The position numbers and the translations under genes were made by a program. A stretch of DNA of 64,000 nt, taken from Planctomycetota bacterium (GTDB lineage: Bacteria; Planctomycetota; UBA1135; UBA2386). Below, one piece after another: positions 44,808 through 53,900 of the stretch. Numbering within the stretch: the stretch's first letter is position 1; every line of letters begins with the position of its first letter. Location: assembly GCA_016794035.1 (NCBI GenBank), contig JAEUHS010000011.1, positions 1 through 64,000 on the forward strand. The letters run 5' to 3'. Under the pieces are notes generated by a model. It did no database searches and had not been told where the DNA came from. It saw nothing but the letters and a program-made list of their open reading frames with translations.

Positions 44808-45688
44808 GGCCGGCCCCAGCCGCGCAACGTGCGCTGTACGAACGCGGCGGTCTCGACCAGGCGCGGCGAGGTCGTGCCCAAGAGCGGCGCCGGGATCGCC
44901 AGCAGCCGTTCGTGCTGCACACACGGCAAGAGACGCAGGCCCGGATGCTGGCGCAGCCAGTCGCCCATGCGCGCGGTCGCATCCGGCGGTGCTGCGATCA
45001 CCAGCGCGTCGGGTCGCCACGCGAGCACGGCCTCGGCGTCGAGCCGGCGGAACGGTCCGACGCCGTGCTCGGCAGCCACGTTCGTCGCGCCGGCGACCGT
45101 CAGTACGGCGTCGAACAGGGAGCCGCGGCCGTAGGTGTGCAGGGCACCGTCGAGGCTGCACAGGCGCCAGCTCCCGGCGTCGGCCGCACCCGGGCGCAGC
45201 GCGCGCAACGCCGCGTCCATGCGCGCGACGACCGCGTCCGCGGCGGCATCGAGGTGGCACACGCGGCCGATGCGGCGCACGTTCGAAGCGATGTCGTCGA
45301 AGCCGGCGGCGTCGATCGTGCGCACGACCGGCACGCCGGCCTGGCGCAGCAGCGCCAGCGTCTCGGCGCGCGTGAACGCATCGACGATCACCAGGTCCGG
45401 CCGCGCGGCGAGCAACTGTTCGGGGGCCGCGGCCACGGTCGGCAGACCCGCGACCTCGGCGGTGACCAGCGAGTAGCGCGGGTCCGCCGCCAGTTCGTGC
45501 ACCGCGGCGATGCGGTCGCGCGGCGCGATCTCGAGCAGCACCTCGGTGGCGAGGATCGACGCGGCGACGATGCGCTGCGGCGGCTGTGCGGGCCGCCAGT
45601 CGGGCCGGTCCCACGGCGCGTCGCCGCGGCACGCCGCGATCAGCAGCAGGGCGGCGGGCAGCAGCGGGCGGAACGAGTGGCGAGGCAC
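44804..45688 (-). CDS. Periplasmic substrate-binding lipoprotein (BtuF/FecB-like)
   Basis: The 294-residue protein starts with a lipoprotein signal (LLPAALLLIAAC, lipobox Cys near 20). The periplasmic-binding domain follows: QRIVAASILATEVLLEIAPR, VAAAPEQLLAARPDLVIVDA and VLAWRPDALVIAAPP, typical of the class III (BtuF/FecB/TroA-like) fold with a helical backbone. It delivers a siderophore, haem or cobalamin to the permease encoded next. GTG 45688 lies 7 bp after the dead-HtrA gene stop, so the importer continues the same run. Confidence 0.88.
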   Translation of the reverse strand: MPRHSFRPLLPAALLLIAACRGDAPWDRPDWRPAQPPQRIVAASILATEVLLEIAPRDRIAAVHELAADPRYSLVTAEVAGLPTVAAAPEQLLAARPDLVIVDAFTRAETLALLRQAGVPVVRTIDAAGFDDIASNVRRIGRVCHLDAAADAVVARMDAALRALRPGAADAGSWRLCSLDGALHTYGRGSLFDAVLTVAGATNVAAEHGVGPFRRLDAEAVLAWRPDALVIAAPPDATARMGDWLRQHPGLRLLPCVQHERLLAIPAPLLGTTSPRLVETAAFVQRTLRGWGRP

Positions 45689-45695
45689 CGGCGCA

Positions 45696-46931
45696 TCATC
45701 GCCCTTCCTGCTTCTCCGGCAACGGGAAGGATGCGGGCAAGTCGGCGCTCTTGTCCTGGGCCTGCTCGGACCACGGTGTGTCGAGCAATTCGATCGGCGG
45801 CAGGGTCAGGCGCTCGCCTGCGCCCTTCTTCAGCACGGTCAGCGTCACGCGATCACCGCCGAGCCGCGAGCTGACGAGCATCTGGAAGTGCGGTCCGTTC
45901 TGCACCTCGACGCCGTCGACCGCGACGATGACGTCGCCCTTGCGCAGGTGGGCCCTGGCCGCGGCGCCGTCCTTCGGCGTGCCGGCGATCTTCGCGCCCG
46001 GACCGAGGTGCGCCAGTTCGAGCTGCACGCCGAGCCAGCCGCGCTGCAGCACGTGGCCCTGCTGCATGCGCGCGAGCAGGTCTCGGATGTCGGCGATCGT
46101 CACCGCGAAGCCGATGCCGGAGTCGTACCACTCGACGCCGGCGTTGCGGCCCGACGGCGACAGCGGCACCGCGATGCCGAGCACGCGGCCATGCACGTCG
46201 ACGACAGCGCCGCCGTAGTTGGCCGGCGAGGTGTAGGCGTCGATCTGCAGCGCGCGGCCGAACAGCCGGTTCTTGGCGCTGACGATGCCGATGTGCACGG
46301 TCGGCTCGTCGGCGGCGAACGTGCGACCGAGCGCGAACGCCCATTGGCCGACGCGTACCTCGTCGGGCGGCACGAACGTCGCCACCGGCAGGCCCTCGGC
46401 GTCGATCTTCACCAGCGCGATGCCGCGGCTGGTGTCTTCGCCGGCGCGCTCGGCGTGGAACGTGCCGCGCCCCGGAACGACGACCAGCACCGTGGTCGGG
46501 TCGAAGTTCAGCGCGAAGCGCGACACGAGGATCCAGCCGTCGCTGGTCAGCACGACGCCGGTCGTGCGGCCGCGCGTCTGCTGGAAGCCCTCGGGCACCA
46601 GCGGCAGCTTCGGCTTCGGCTTCTCGTCGGGTGCATCGTCCGGCTTCGGCGCGTCCGGCTGCGGCTCCCCGTCGGGCGCCGGCTCGGGCTTCGCCTTCGG
46701 CGCCGGCCGCGGCCGCGGCGGTCCGTCGCCGTCGACGGGTCCATCGGCGCCGAGCGTGCGCCGAGTGCCACCGAACGTCTCGATGGTGACCACGAACGGG
46801 GCCGCGGTGGCGATCGCGCGCTGCAGCACCGGCTCGAGGTGCAGGAATTCGTCGGGATCGACCGGGCGCTGGGCGTTCGCCGAAATCGCCGCGAGCAGGA
46901 TCACCGCGCCGCCAACGCCGGACGACCTCAT
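45696..46931 (-). CDS. Catalytically dead HtrA-like protein with PDZ domain
   Basis: The 411-residue exported protein (signal ending ISANAQR) has a Pro/Lys/Asp-rich linker and then a trypsin-like fold with a C-terminal PDZ domain (LRKGDVIVAVDGVEVQNGPH). The triad is gone: the usual T-N-x-H-V reads LVSRFALNFDP, and G-N-S-G-G reads A-N-Y-G-G, replacing the Ser with Tyr. It should not cleave peptides; it may bind misfolded proteins or regulate the active HtrA made from the same transcript. ATG 46931 overlaps the preceding stop (ATGA). Confidence 0.82.
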   Translation of the reverse strand: MRSSGVGGAVILLAAISANAQRPVDPDEFLHLEPVLQRAIATAAPFVVTIETFGGTRRTLGADGPVDGDGPPRPRPAPKAKPEPAPDGEPQPDAPKPDDAPDEKPKPKLPLVPEGFQQTRGRTTGVVLTSDGWILVSRFALNFDPTTVLVVVPGRGTFHAERAGEDTSRGIALVKIDAEGLPVATFVPPDEVRVGQWAFALGRTFAADEPTVHIGIVSAKNRLFGRALQIDAYTSPANYGGAVVDVHGRVLGIAVPLSPSGRNAGVEWYDSGIGFAVTIADIRDLLARMQQGHVLQRGWLGVQLELAHLGPGAKIAGTPKDGAAARAHLRKGDVIVAVDGVEVQNGPHFQMLVSSRLGGDRVTLTVLKKGAGERLTLPPIELLDTPWSEQAQDKSADLPASFPLPEKQEGR

Positions 46932-47971
46932 CGCGGCTCCTCCGCGAGCAGCAGGTCGCCGTCGAGCACGCGCGTGCCGCGCTTCCAGGTGACCTTGATC
47001 GTCTGGCCCGCGCTGAAGCGCGCGAGCACGTCGCGGAACTCGACGCAGCTGCGCACCGAGTAGTCGTCGAGACGCACGATCAGGTCGTCGGGCCGGAGCC
47101 CGAGCTTCGCCGCCGGCGAATCCGGTCGCACGCGTTCGACGTAGGCCGGCGGCGACTGGCGCCCTGCCTGTTCGAACAGCACGACGCCGGTCCACGCCGG
47201 CGTCTTCTCGACGACGGGCTGCTGGCGCCGCTTGCCGAGCACGTACTCGTCGAGGTACGGCAGCAGGTCGCGCGTCGGGATCGCCGCCGACAGCATGGTG
47301 TTGGTCTCCTTGCTGTCGAGCAGCCGCAGGTTGAGGCCGATCCACGTGCCGTCGAGCGTGAACAGCCCACCGCCGAACTGACCCGGATTGTTGCAGGCGT
47401 CGGTGAGGATCAGATCGCCGTCGTAGTCGACGTCGGCCATGCGGTAGCGCAGCGCGGTGTTGGCGCGGCCGACGACGACGCCGAACGTCGCACTGACCTT
47501 CTCCGAGAACTCGGCGAGCCGGAAGCTGTTGCCGACCGACACGACGAACTGGCCGGTGCGGAACGCGGCGCGTTCGGGCTCGGGTGGCCACAGCGGCTGC
47601 AGTTCGCCCTGCACCTCGGACGGGTCGATCTTCAGCAGCCGAACGCCGAGCTCGGCATCGCCGGGCAGCAGCAGCGCATCGTGCACCGAACCGTCGTAGA
47701 GCACGACGCGCGTGCGGCCCTTCTGGATCATGATCTGGTCCAGGGTCAGGATGTGGCCGCGCGTGCTGACGACGATGCCGGTCGCGTAGGCGTTGATGGT
47801 CGCGAGGCCCGACGCCCCGTGCACCTTGACGATGCTCGGCAGCACGCGGTCGATCGCGACCTCGACGCGCGTCTTCGGCCGGCGCTCGGCGAACGAATAG
47901 GCCTTGCCGAAGTCGGCGGTCTGCGCGGACAGCGCGGCGGCGAGCAGGACGACGACGAACAGCGCGCGCAT
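46928..47971 (-). CDS. Second HtrA-like protein lacking the serine
   Basis: The 347-residue exported protein (signal MRALFVVVLLAAALSAQ) has a trypsin-like domain and a PDZ domain (SPAAKLGLRPDDLIVRLDDY). The His segment reads ILTLDQIMIQKG in place of T-N-x-H-V. The serine motif reads P-G-Q-F-G-G-G, so the nucleophile is lost. The fold looks intact (TGIVVSTRGHILTL, RTGQFVVSVGNSF, LILTDACNNP), so loss of catalysis is selective. ATG 47971 overlaps the stop of the active HtrA gene by 1 base. Confidence 0.82.
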   Translation of the reverse strand: MRALFVVVLLAAALSAQTADFGKAYSFAERRPKTRVEVAIDRVLPSIVKVHGASGLATINAYATGIVVSTRGHILTLDQIMIQKGRTRVVLYDGSVHDALLLPGDAELGVRLLKIDPSEVQGELQPLWPPEPERAAFRTGQFVVSVGNSFRLAEFSEKVSATFGVVVGRANTALRYRMADVDYDGDLILTDACNNPGQFGGGLFTLDGTWIGLNLRLLDSKETNTMLSAAIPTRDLLPYLDEYVLGKRRQQPVVEKTPAWTGVVLFEQAGRQSPPAYVERVRPDSPAAKLGLRPDDLIVRLDDYSVRSCVEFRDVLARFSAGQTIKVTWKRGTRVLDGDLLLAEEPR

Positions 47972-49752
47972 CAGGGCCTCCGGAACCAGGTCTCGTCGAC
48001 GTCGCCGGCGGTCGGCTCGCTGCCGGTCCATCCGGGCTCGAGCCTGCCGTCGACGACGACCCGCAGCTCCGCACCGCGCACGTGCCACTCGACCTTGGCC
48101 CGCCGCAACGGGTCGCGGAACGCGCAGCCCGCCGGGGTGCCGTCGGCGAACCGCCACGCTTCGCATTCCCCGTCGCCGGGCAAGAGGAAGCGGTAGGCCG
48201 GCGCGCCGAAGACGTGCGCGCCACCGACCAGTTCGGCGTCGTCGAGACCGCTGTCCTGCCGCAGCATCGTGCTGCACAGCCACTCGCGCCGCAGGCGTTC
48301 CGATTCTTCGGCCGTCAGCTCGCGCGGCCCCGCGTCCGCGCCGCGCAGCAGGGCGTAGCCAGCTTCGGGGCCGAGCCGGACCAGCACGAGGTCACCGATC
48401 TCCAGCCGCAACCGCTCGCCGTGGCGGACCGAGCGCGTCGTCGTGCCGTCGGGTGACGTGCGACTCCACGACGTCGCCCGGCCGCTTCCAGCGTCGTCGA
48501 CCCGACGCGGCAGCAGGGCCCGCGCGGCGAGGCGGCGATCGTTGCGGCTCGCGAGGCGGCCGCCGGCGCCATCCCGGCTCGACCCGGTGTCCAGCGTCGC
48601 CAGTCGCACGACCACGCGGCGTTCCTCCCCGAACACACCCTCGCCCTGCAGCGGCCGATGCCACACCGATACGAACGTGCCGGCCGGCAGGACGCCGACC
48701 AGCGTCGCCAGCTGGTTGGCCGAGCGCACGTCGATGCCGTTGAAGCGCGTGATCTCGTCGCCGAGGCCGATGCCGGCCGCGGCGGCGACCGAGTCCTTGA
48801 ACATCTGCTGCACGAACACGCCGCGGCGCCGCGCTTCGCCGCTGCCGGAGTTCATGAACCACGCGCTCAGGTCGAGCGTGCCGTGTTCGGCGTGACGGCC
48901 GGCCATCAGGTCGCCGAGGAAGTTCCGGATCTGGTTGCTGGCGATCGCGAAGCCGACGCCGACGTTGACGCGGCCGCGGTCGCCGATCGAGATGCGGCCG
49001 TTGATGCCGACGACCTCGCCGCGTTCGTTGAACAACGGCCCGCCGGAGTTGCCCGGGTTGACCGGCGCGTCGACCTGGATGCAGTCCGGGTAGACCAGCA
49101 TGCGGTTGCCCTGGCCCTCCTGGTAGCGATGCGTGCCCGAGACGATGCCGAACGTCACCGTCGGCGTGAAGTCGGTCGCCAGCAGGAACGGGTTGCCCAT
49201 CGCGAACACCGTCTCGCCGACCAGTAGCTGGTCGCTGTCGCCGAAGTTGCAGAACGGCCACTGCTGGCCGTCGTGCTTCGGCAGCAGGCGCAGCACGGCG
49301 AGGTCGCTGCCGGGGTCGATGCCGAGCACGACACCTTCGTAGAGCTTGCCGTCGGGCAGACCGACCTTCTTGTTGCGGTAGTGCGATGCACCGCGCGGCA
49401 GGTTGTCCTCGCGCCACTGCTGCTGCCACTTGCTGACGAACTCCGCTTCCTCGTCGCCGCCGCCCGACGTGCGGCGGCGCCACTGCTCGAGCACGGCCGC
49501 GGGTGGCTCGGGCGCCGGCGGCAGTTCGTAGCCCTCGTCGGGTGCGCCGACGACGTGGTAGTTCGTCAGCACGAAGCCGTTCGGGTCGAACACCACGCCG
49601 CTGCCGCCGCCCGGCTGGTCCATCGACATCACCGAGCACACCGCGGCGGCGCACGTCGCCATCACCTCGGTGCGGCGCGCCTCGCTGGCGAGCACCGCGG
49701 CCAGGTCAGGGTCCTGTGCGACACCGACGGCGAGCAGGACGGCGAGCATCAT
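47971..49752 (-). CDS. HtrA/DegP-like serine protease (active)
   Basis: The 593-residue exported protein keeps the full triad: His in GFVLTNYHVVG, Asp in DPGSDLAVLRL and Ser in PVNPGNSGGPLFNERG. A PDZ domain follows (AAAAGIGLGDEITRFNGIDV), and then about 200 extra C-terminal residues without a recognised domain. An insertion of Gln/Trp/Arg-rich sequence (about 85-115) lies between the His and Asp motifs. HtrA proteases degrade or hold damaged envelope proteins. It leads a set of three HtrA-like genes. Of two adjacent ATGs, 49752 and 49749, the first is used. Confidence 0.88.
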   Translation of the reverse strand: MMLAVLLAVGVAQDPDLAAVLASEARRTEVMATCAAAVCSVMSMDQPGGGSGVVFDPNGFVLTNYHVVGAPDEGYELPPAPEPPAAVLEQWRRRTSGGGDEEAEFVSKWQQQWREDNLPRGASHYRNKKVGLPDGKLYEGVVLGIDPGSDLAVLRLLPKHDGQQWPFCNFGDSDQLLVGETVFAMGNPFLLATDFTPTVTFGIVSGTHRYQEGQGNRMLVYPDCIQVDAPVNPGNSGGPLFNERGEVVGINGRISIGDRGRVNVGVGFAIASNQIRNFLGDLMAGRHAEHGTLDLSAWFMNSGSGEARRRGVFVQQMFKDSVAAAAGIGLGDEITRFNGIDVRSANQLATLVGVLPAGTFVSVWHRPLQGEGVFGEERRVVVRLATLDTGSSRDGAGGRLASRNDRRLAARALLPRRVDDAGSGRATSWSRTSPDGTTTRSVRHGERLRLEIGDLVLVRLGPEAGYALLRGADAGPRELTAEESERLRREWLCSTMLRQDSGLDDAELVGGAHVFGAPAYRFLLPGDGECEAWRFADGTPAGCAFRDPLRRAKVEWHVRGAELRVVVDGRLEPGWTGSEPTAGDVDETWFRRP

Positions 49753-49759
49753 CGCGATG

Positions 49760-50992
49760 CTACCTCTGCACCACGCGCGCGTCGGCGAACGCGCAGAAGT
49801 CGCCAAGGTCGTAGTTCTTGCCGAAGTCGACCTCGATCGCGAGTTGCTGGCAGTGCGCGAGCTCGACGGACACCGGCGTCGCCGCCTCGCCGAGCACCTT
49901 GGGCGCCGACTCGAAGGCGACGCGGCCGTCGACCAGCACGCGGAAGATCGCATGCGCGGCCGGGCCACCGCGGTCGTCGATGCCGATGCTCGCCTCGAAC
50001 ACGTCGAACCTGCGGCCGAGCTCGTAGGTCAGGCGCGTGCGCGGCACCATGCCGACGCCGCGCTCGTAGGTGACGCCGGCGATCACGAGGCCGGGACCGG
50101 CGGGACAGCGGTCGTTGCCCCACGGCCACACCCGGTCGAACGCCGGCGTCTGCTCCACCTTCGGCGACAGCTCCGACAGCCAGACGAGGCGGTCGCTGGC
50201 GACGCGCAGCTGGAATACCGACGTCAGCGGCACCGTCACCTCGGCGCCTTCGTCGAGCCGCAGCCGCAGGTCGCCGGCGAGCCCGAGCAGGCGGCCTTCG
50301 AGCCGTTCGCCGGTCGTCAGGTCGACGCTCGTGCGCGGCCGCGGCTGGCGGTCGGGCGCGAAACCGGTGTTGCGGCCGAAGACGATGCCGGTGACCGCGG
50401 CCAGCGGAAAGTCGTAGGCGGTGCCGCGCAGCACGAACTCGACGCGGTCCGGCGAGAGGCCGGTGATCGTGACCTGCGAACGGTGCGACTGGCCGTCCTT
50501 CTGCACGAACAGGATGTCGTCGTTGTCGGCCGGCTCGGTGAGGTCGCGCGCGAACAGCGCTGGCTCGGGTCGCTCGGAGCCGCCGTGGCGGACCGCGCGC
50601 ACGAAACCGAGCGGCAGGTCGACGACGATGCCGGACGGCAGCTCGGCGACGAACGCCGCCGGCCGACCGTCGGCGGCGGCGCGGCCGTGCAGCGACCTGA
50701 CCGGCAGCTCCGTTCCCGAGCGCAGCCAGACGCGATCCGGCATCGCCAACGGCACGCGCGAGACGTCGAGCGGCTCGAACGAGACGATCTCGTCGAGTCG
50801 CACGGTGACCGGGCCGGCGTCGCGCGACACCGTCGCGAGCCCGCCGGCCGCGACGGTCAGCGTGCCGGACAGCGCGCGATCGTCGACGGTGCGCAGTTCG
50901 CCGCGCAGTCCCTGGCCCGCGAGGCCCGGCGCCGCGACCAGCAGCGCCAGTGCGATCCAGCCACACCGGATCCTCCGACCGCAGCGGCTCAC
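49760..50992 (-). CDS. Exported protein with C-terminal NPCBM domain
   Basis: The 410-residue protein has a signal peptide (CGWIALALLVAAPGLAGQG) and beta-rich N-terminal repeats (LRGELRTVDDRALSGTLTVA; TSVDLTTGERLEGRLLGLA). The C-terminal domain, from about residue 290, matches the NPCBM fold: GVTYERGVGMVPRTRLTYEL, then FEASIGIDDRG and FRVLVDGRVAFES. NPCBM domains bind carbohydrate and are common in planctomycete surface proteins. GTG 50992 overlaps the TPR gene stop (GTGA). Confidence 0.85.
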   Translation of the reverse strand: MSRCGRRIRCGWIALALLVAAPGLAGQGLRGELRTVDDRALSGTLTVAAGGLATVSRDAGPVTVRLDEIVSFEPLDVSRVPLAMPDRVWLRSGTELPVRSLHGRAAADGRPAAFVAELPSGIVVDLPLGFVRAVRHGGSERPEPALFARDLTEPADNDDILFVQKDGQSHRSQVTITGLSPDRVEFVLRGTAYDFPLAAVTGIVFGRNTGFAPDRQPRPRTSVDLTTGERLEGRLLGLAGDLRLRLDEGAEVTVPLTSVFQLRVASDRLVWLSELSPKVEQTPAFDRVWPWGNDRCPAGPGLVIAGVTYERGVGMVPRTRLTYELGRRFDVFEASIGIDDRGGPAAHAIFRVLVDGRVAFESAPKVLGEAATPVSVELAHCQQLAIEVDFGKNYDLGDFCAFADARVVQR

Positions 50993-51993
50993 TGATTGCC
51001 CTGCGCCTTGCCGAGCTTCTCGTAGTAGTCCTCGAGCATCTTCTGGTACTGCGCCGGCAGACCCTGCTGGACCGCTGCCTCGATCTTCTTGCGGTCCTCG
51101 TCCCGCATCGGGCCCCAGCGATCGGCCAGCGTGCCGCGCTTCTCGAGGTTGCCGACCGAGCCGTCGCCTTCGGGCAGCGCGGACTTCGCGGCCGGATTCG
51201 ACGACGGGCCGGTGCCGGAGGCCGCGCCCGCCGACTGGTTCTCCATCTCCTCGAACATCTCGATCAGCTCGTCGAGCTGCTCGATGTAGCGCTTCTGGTC
51301 CAGCTGCACGGGATCGTCGGTCTTCTGCTTGCGCAGGTCGCGCGTGGTCTTCTTCATGCCGTCGGCGAGCTGGTGCAGCGGGTTCTCCTGCTGCCGTTCC
51401 AGCTCGAGCATGCGCTGGTGCGCGGCCGCGCGGAAGCGTTCGCTGGCGTCGGGAAACCACTGCAGGAAGGCCCGGAAGCGCGGGATCGCCAGCTCGGCCA
51501 GCGGGATCTCGGCCAGCGACTGTGCATAGAAGAACGCCGCCTCGCCGTCGAGCGGCGACAGGTTGATGTTGTGGCGCAGGTAGTCGGTCAGCACCTCGAC
51601 GGCGTGCTCGGGGTCGTCGCTGTCGAGGAACACGCGCGCCAGGTGGTAGCGCACGTGCGCCTGCAGCAGCAGGTCCTGGGTCGCGGCCAGCACCTGGGTC
51701 AGCTGCAGCGCCGCCGCCGGATCGCCGGCCTCGTGGCTCCTGACCGCGGCGTCGAACGTCGGCACCGCCGCGCGCAGCAGATCGTCGGCCGCGCGTGCGA
51801 GGCCGTACTCGTCGATGCGCGATCCGAACGTCTGCAGCATCGGCTCGGTGGCGCCGAGCTTCTGCGCCAGCGCTTCGAACCTGGCGCGGTCGAACGGCCG
51901 GAACGGGCTCTGCACGCCAGGCGTCTGCTGGGTCGGGGCGAACGTCGCGGCGACCAGCATCGCCGCGAGCAGGCGCGGGGCGCAGCGGTTCAT
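50989..51993 (-). CDS. Exported TPR-like protein
   Basis: The 334-residue protein has a signal peptide (RLLAAMLVAATFAPTQQ) and helical repeats of TPR character (LLLQAHVRYHLARVFLDSDD; AAFFYAQSLAEIPLAELAIP). A Glu/Lys-rich coiled segment follows (RYIEQLDELIEMFEEMENQ), and a C-terminal region with MRDEDRKKIEAAVQQGLPAQ. It is probably a periplasmic scaffold for the VWA-type proteins encoded upstream. It overlaps the coiled-coil gene by 4 bases (ATGA) and the NPCBM gene by 4 (GTGA). Confidence 0.75.
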   Translation of the reverse strand: MNRCAPRLLAAMLVAATFAPTQQTPGVQSPFRPFDRARFEALAQKLGATEPMLQTFGSRIDEYGLARAADDLLRAAVPTFDAAVRSHEAGDPAAALQLTQVLAATQDLLLQAHVRYHLARVFLDSDDPEHAVEVLTDYLRHNINLSPLDGEAAFFYAQSLAEIPLAELAIPRFRAFLQWFPDASERFRAAAHQRMLELERQQENPLHQLADGMKKTTRDLRKQKTDDPVQLDQKRYIEQLDELIEMFEEMENQSAGAASGTGPSSNPAAKSALPEGDGSVGNLEKRGTLADRWGPMRDEDRKKIEAAVQQGLPAQYQKMLEDYYEKLGKAQGNQ

Positions 51994-53897
51994 CGGCCCT
52001 CCTCGCTGTGGTTCTCCTTGCCCAGCTTCACCGCGAGGCGCCGCATCAGGTCGCGCACGCGGCCCTGCTTGTCCGACAGCTTGTCGGACTCGGCCTTGCC
52101 GGCCTCGGTCGTCTTGGTGTCGGCGGCCTTGCCCTCGAAGTCCACGGTCGCCTTGTTCACGCGCTCCTGCAGGAAGCGCAGCATCTTCAGCTCGGCGGAC
52201 ACGGGCACCAGCGGCGGCTGGCCGCCGCCGCCCTGGCACTCGCCGCCCTCCTTGCGCTCGATCGTGCGCCGCAGCGCGTTGATCAGCAGTTCGAGCAGGT
52301 CCTCGACCTCGCGCTGCGCTGCCTGCACCGGCGCGCCGGTCTGCTGGGCGCGGCAGCGGTCGGCGACGCCGTGCAGATCGTCGCGCAACTGCTCGACCAG
52401 CGGCGGGAACACCGCCGTCGTGCCGTCCTCCTCGAGCAGCTTCAGCGCGTCCGAGGCCTCGATCTCGAGGTCGCTCTCGCCGTTCGCGACCAGCACGATC
52501 TTCTCGGCCAGCGCCGCCGGCAGCGCGCCGCTGGCGGTCAGCGCGTTCTGCCGCGTCGTGTCGAGCGTCTTGGTCTGCACCGACAGCTCGCGCTGCGCGT
52601 GCAGCATCGCCGTGAACCGCTCCTCGAGCGCGCGCAGCACCTCGTCCTGCAGCTGCTGGCGCAGCTGCGCCAGCGCCTCGTCGAGTTCGTTCTTGGCCGC
52701 CTCGAGGTCGTCCTTGGCGTCCTGCTGCTTCTGCTTCGCCGGCTTGTACTCCTTGAGCTGGCCCGCGGCGGCGCGCTGCTTGGGCACCGCCTGCTGCACG
52801 CGCTTGCGCCCGGGCGCCGGCTTGCCGTCGGCGTCGTCGCCCTCCTGCTCGGACTGCTCCATGTCCTTCGACAGGGTGTCGGTCGCGTTCTGGGTCTTCT
52901 CCTGCTGCTTGGCGAGCAGCTCGAACGGCAGCTTCAGCAGTTCGCGGCGCGCCTGCTCGGCCATGGCCTCGAGCTCCTCGACGGTCCGCTTCAGGTTCTC
53001 GATCGCCTGCTCCTGGTCCTTCAGCGACGGCTCGGGCCGGTTGTCGCCGAGCTGCTGCTGCGCCTTGCCCATCGACTGCGCGGCCTGGCCGGCCTTCGCC
53101 GCGCTCTTGCCGCCGTTGCCGGGCTTGCCGGCCTCGGGCGGTTTGCCGTCGGCCGGCGTGTCGCCCGGCTTGCCGGCCTCGGCCTTCAGGGCCTGGTCGT
53201 CGCGCTCGAGGGCTGCGAGGTCCTTCGCCAGCTGCTCGGTGTCCTTCTGCAGCTGGGCCTCCTTGTCCGCGAGCGGTTTCGTCGCCTCGGCGGCGCCACC
53301 CACGCCGAGCCGGTTGGTCTGCTCGCGCAGCGCCTGCTGTTGCTCCATCAGGGCCATCGCGCGCTGCTTCTGCGCCTCGATCGCGGCCAGATGCCGCTGC
53401 AGGTCCTCGAGCCGCGCCGAGTCGTTCTTCTCCTCGCCCTGCTCCTTCGCCAGCTGGTCGACGCGATCGCGGAACGCCTGCAGCTTCTGGATCTCCTCCA
53501 TCAGCTTGCGCAGGTCGACGTTGCGGTTCTGCAGCAGCTCGTAGAGCCGGCCGAGGTCCTTGCGCAGCTCGGTCATCACCGCCAGCGCGTCGTCCCAACG
53601 CTCCTGCTGCATCAGCGAACCGGCGTGCTCGAGCCGCGTGTGCAGCTTCTTCTCCTGCACGAACGTCAGGCCCACCGAGATGATCTTGCTGTCCTCGGGC
53701 TCCGACTTCTGCAGCACGACCATCAGCTTCTGCATGCGGTCGGTCAGGTCGCGGAACTTGGACCGCGCGAGATCCTGCTTGGCGGCCGCACCGAGTTCCA
53801 CCGGCGCCGGCGCCGGCACCTGGGCGCGAGGTCGTGCCAGCGGCAGGACGGCGGTGAACACCAGCGTCAGGAGAACGACCATGCCTCGTGCGATCAT
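51990..53897 (-). CDS. Exported coiled-coil protein, 635 aa
   Basis: The protein has a signal peptide (MVVLLTLVFTAVLPLARPRA) and is then almost wholly helical and highly charged, with long runs of Gln, Glu, Lys and Ala. Examples are RDLTDRMQKLMVVLQKSEPE, EEIQKLQAFRDRVDQLAKEQ and DDLEAAKNELDEALAQLRQQ. A Pro/Gly/Lys-rich stretch (KPGDTPADGKPPEAGKPGNG) divides the coiled coils. No enzymatic motif is visible. It is probably an elongated periplasmic structural protein. Ends overlap or nearly touch both neighbours. Confidence 0.75.
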   Translation of the reverse strand: MIARGMVVLLTLVFTAVLPLARPRAQVPAPAPVELGAAAKQDLARSKFRDLTDRMQKLMVVLQKSEPEDSKIISVGLTFVQEKKLHTRLEHAGSLMQQERWDDALAVMTELRKDLGRLYELLQNRNVDLRKLMEEIQKLQAFRDRVDQLAKEQGEEKNDSARLEDLQRHLAAIEAQKQRAMALMEQQQALREQTNRLGVGGAAEATKPLADKEAQLQKDTEQLAKDLAALERDDQALKAEAGKPGDTPADGKPPEAGKPGNGGKSAAKAGQAAQSMGKAQQQLGDNRPEPSLKDQEQAIENLKRTVEELEAMAEQARRELLKLPFELLAKQQEKTQNATDTLSKDMEQSEQEGDDADGKPAPGRKRVQQAVPKQRAAAGQLKEYKPAKQKQQDAKDDLEAAKNELDEALAQLRQQLQDEVLRALEERFTAMLHAQRELSVQTKTLDTTRQNALTASGALPAALAEKIVLVANGESDLEIEASDALKLLEEDGTTAVFPPLVEQLRDDLHGVADRCRAQQTGAPVQAAQREVEDLLELLINALRRTIERKEGGECQGGGGQPPLVPVSAELKMLRFLQERVNKATVDFEGKAADTKTTEAGKAESDKLSDKQGRVRDLMRRLAVKLGKENHSEEGR

Positions 53898-53900
53898 CGG

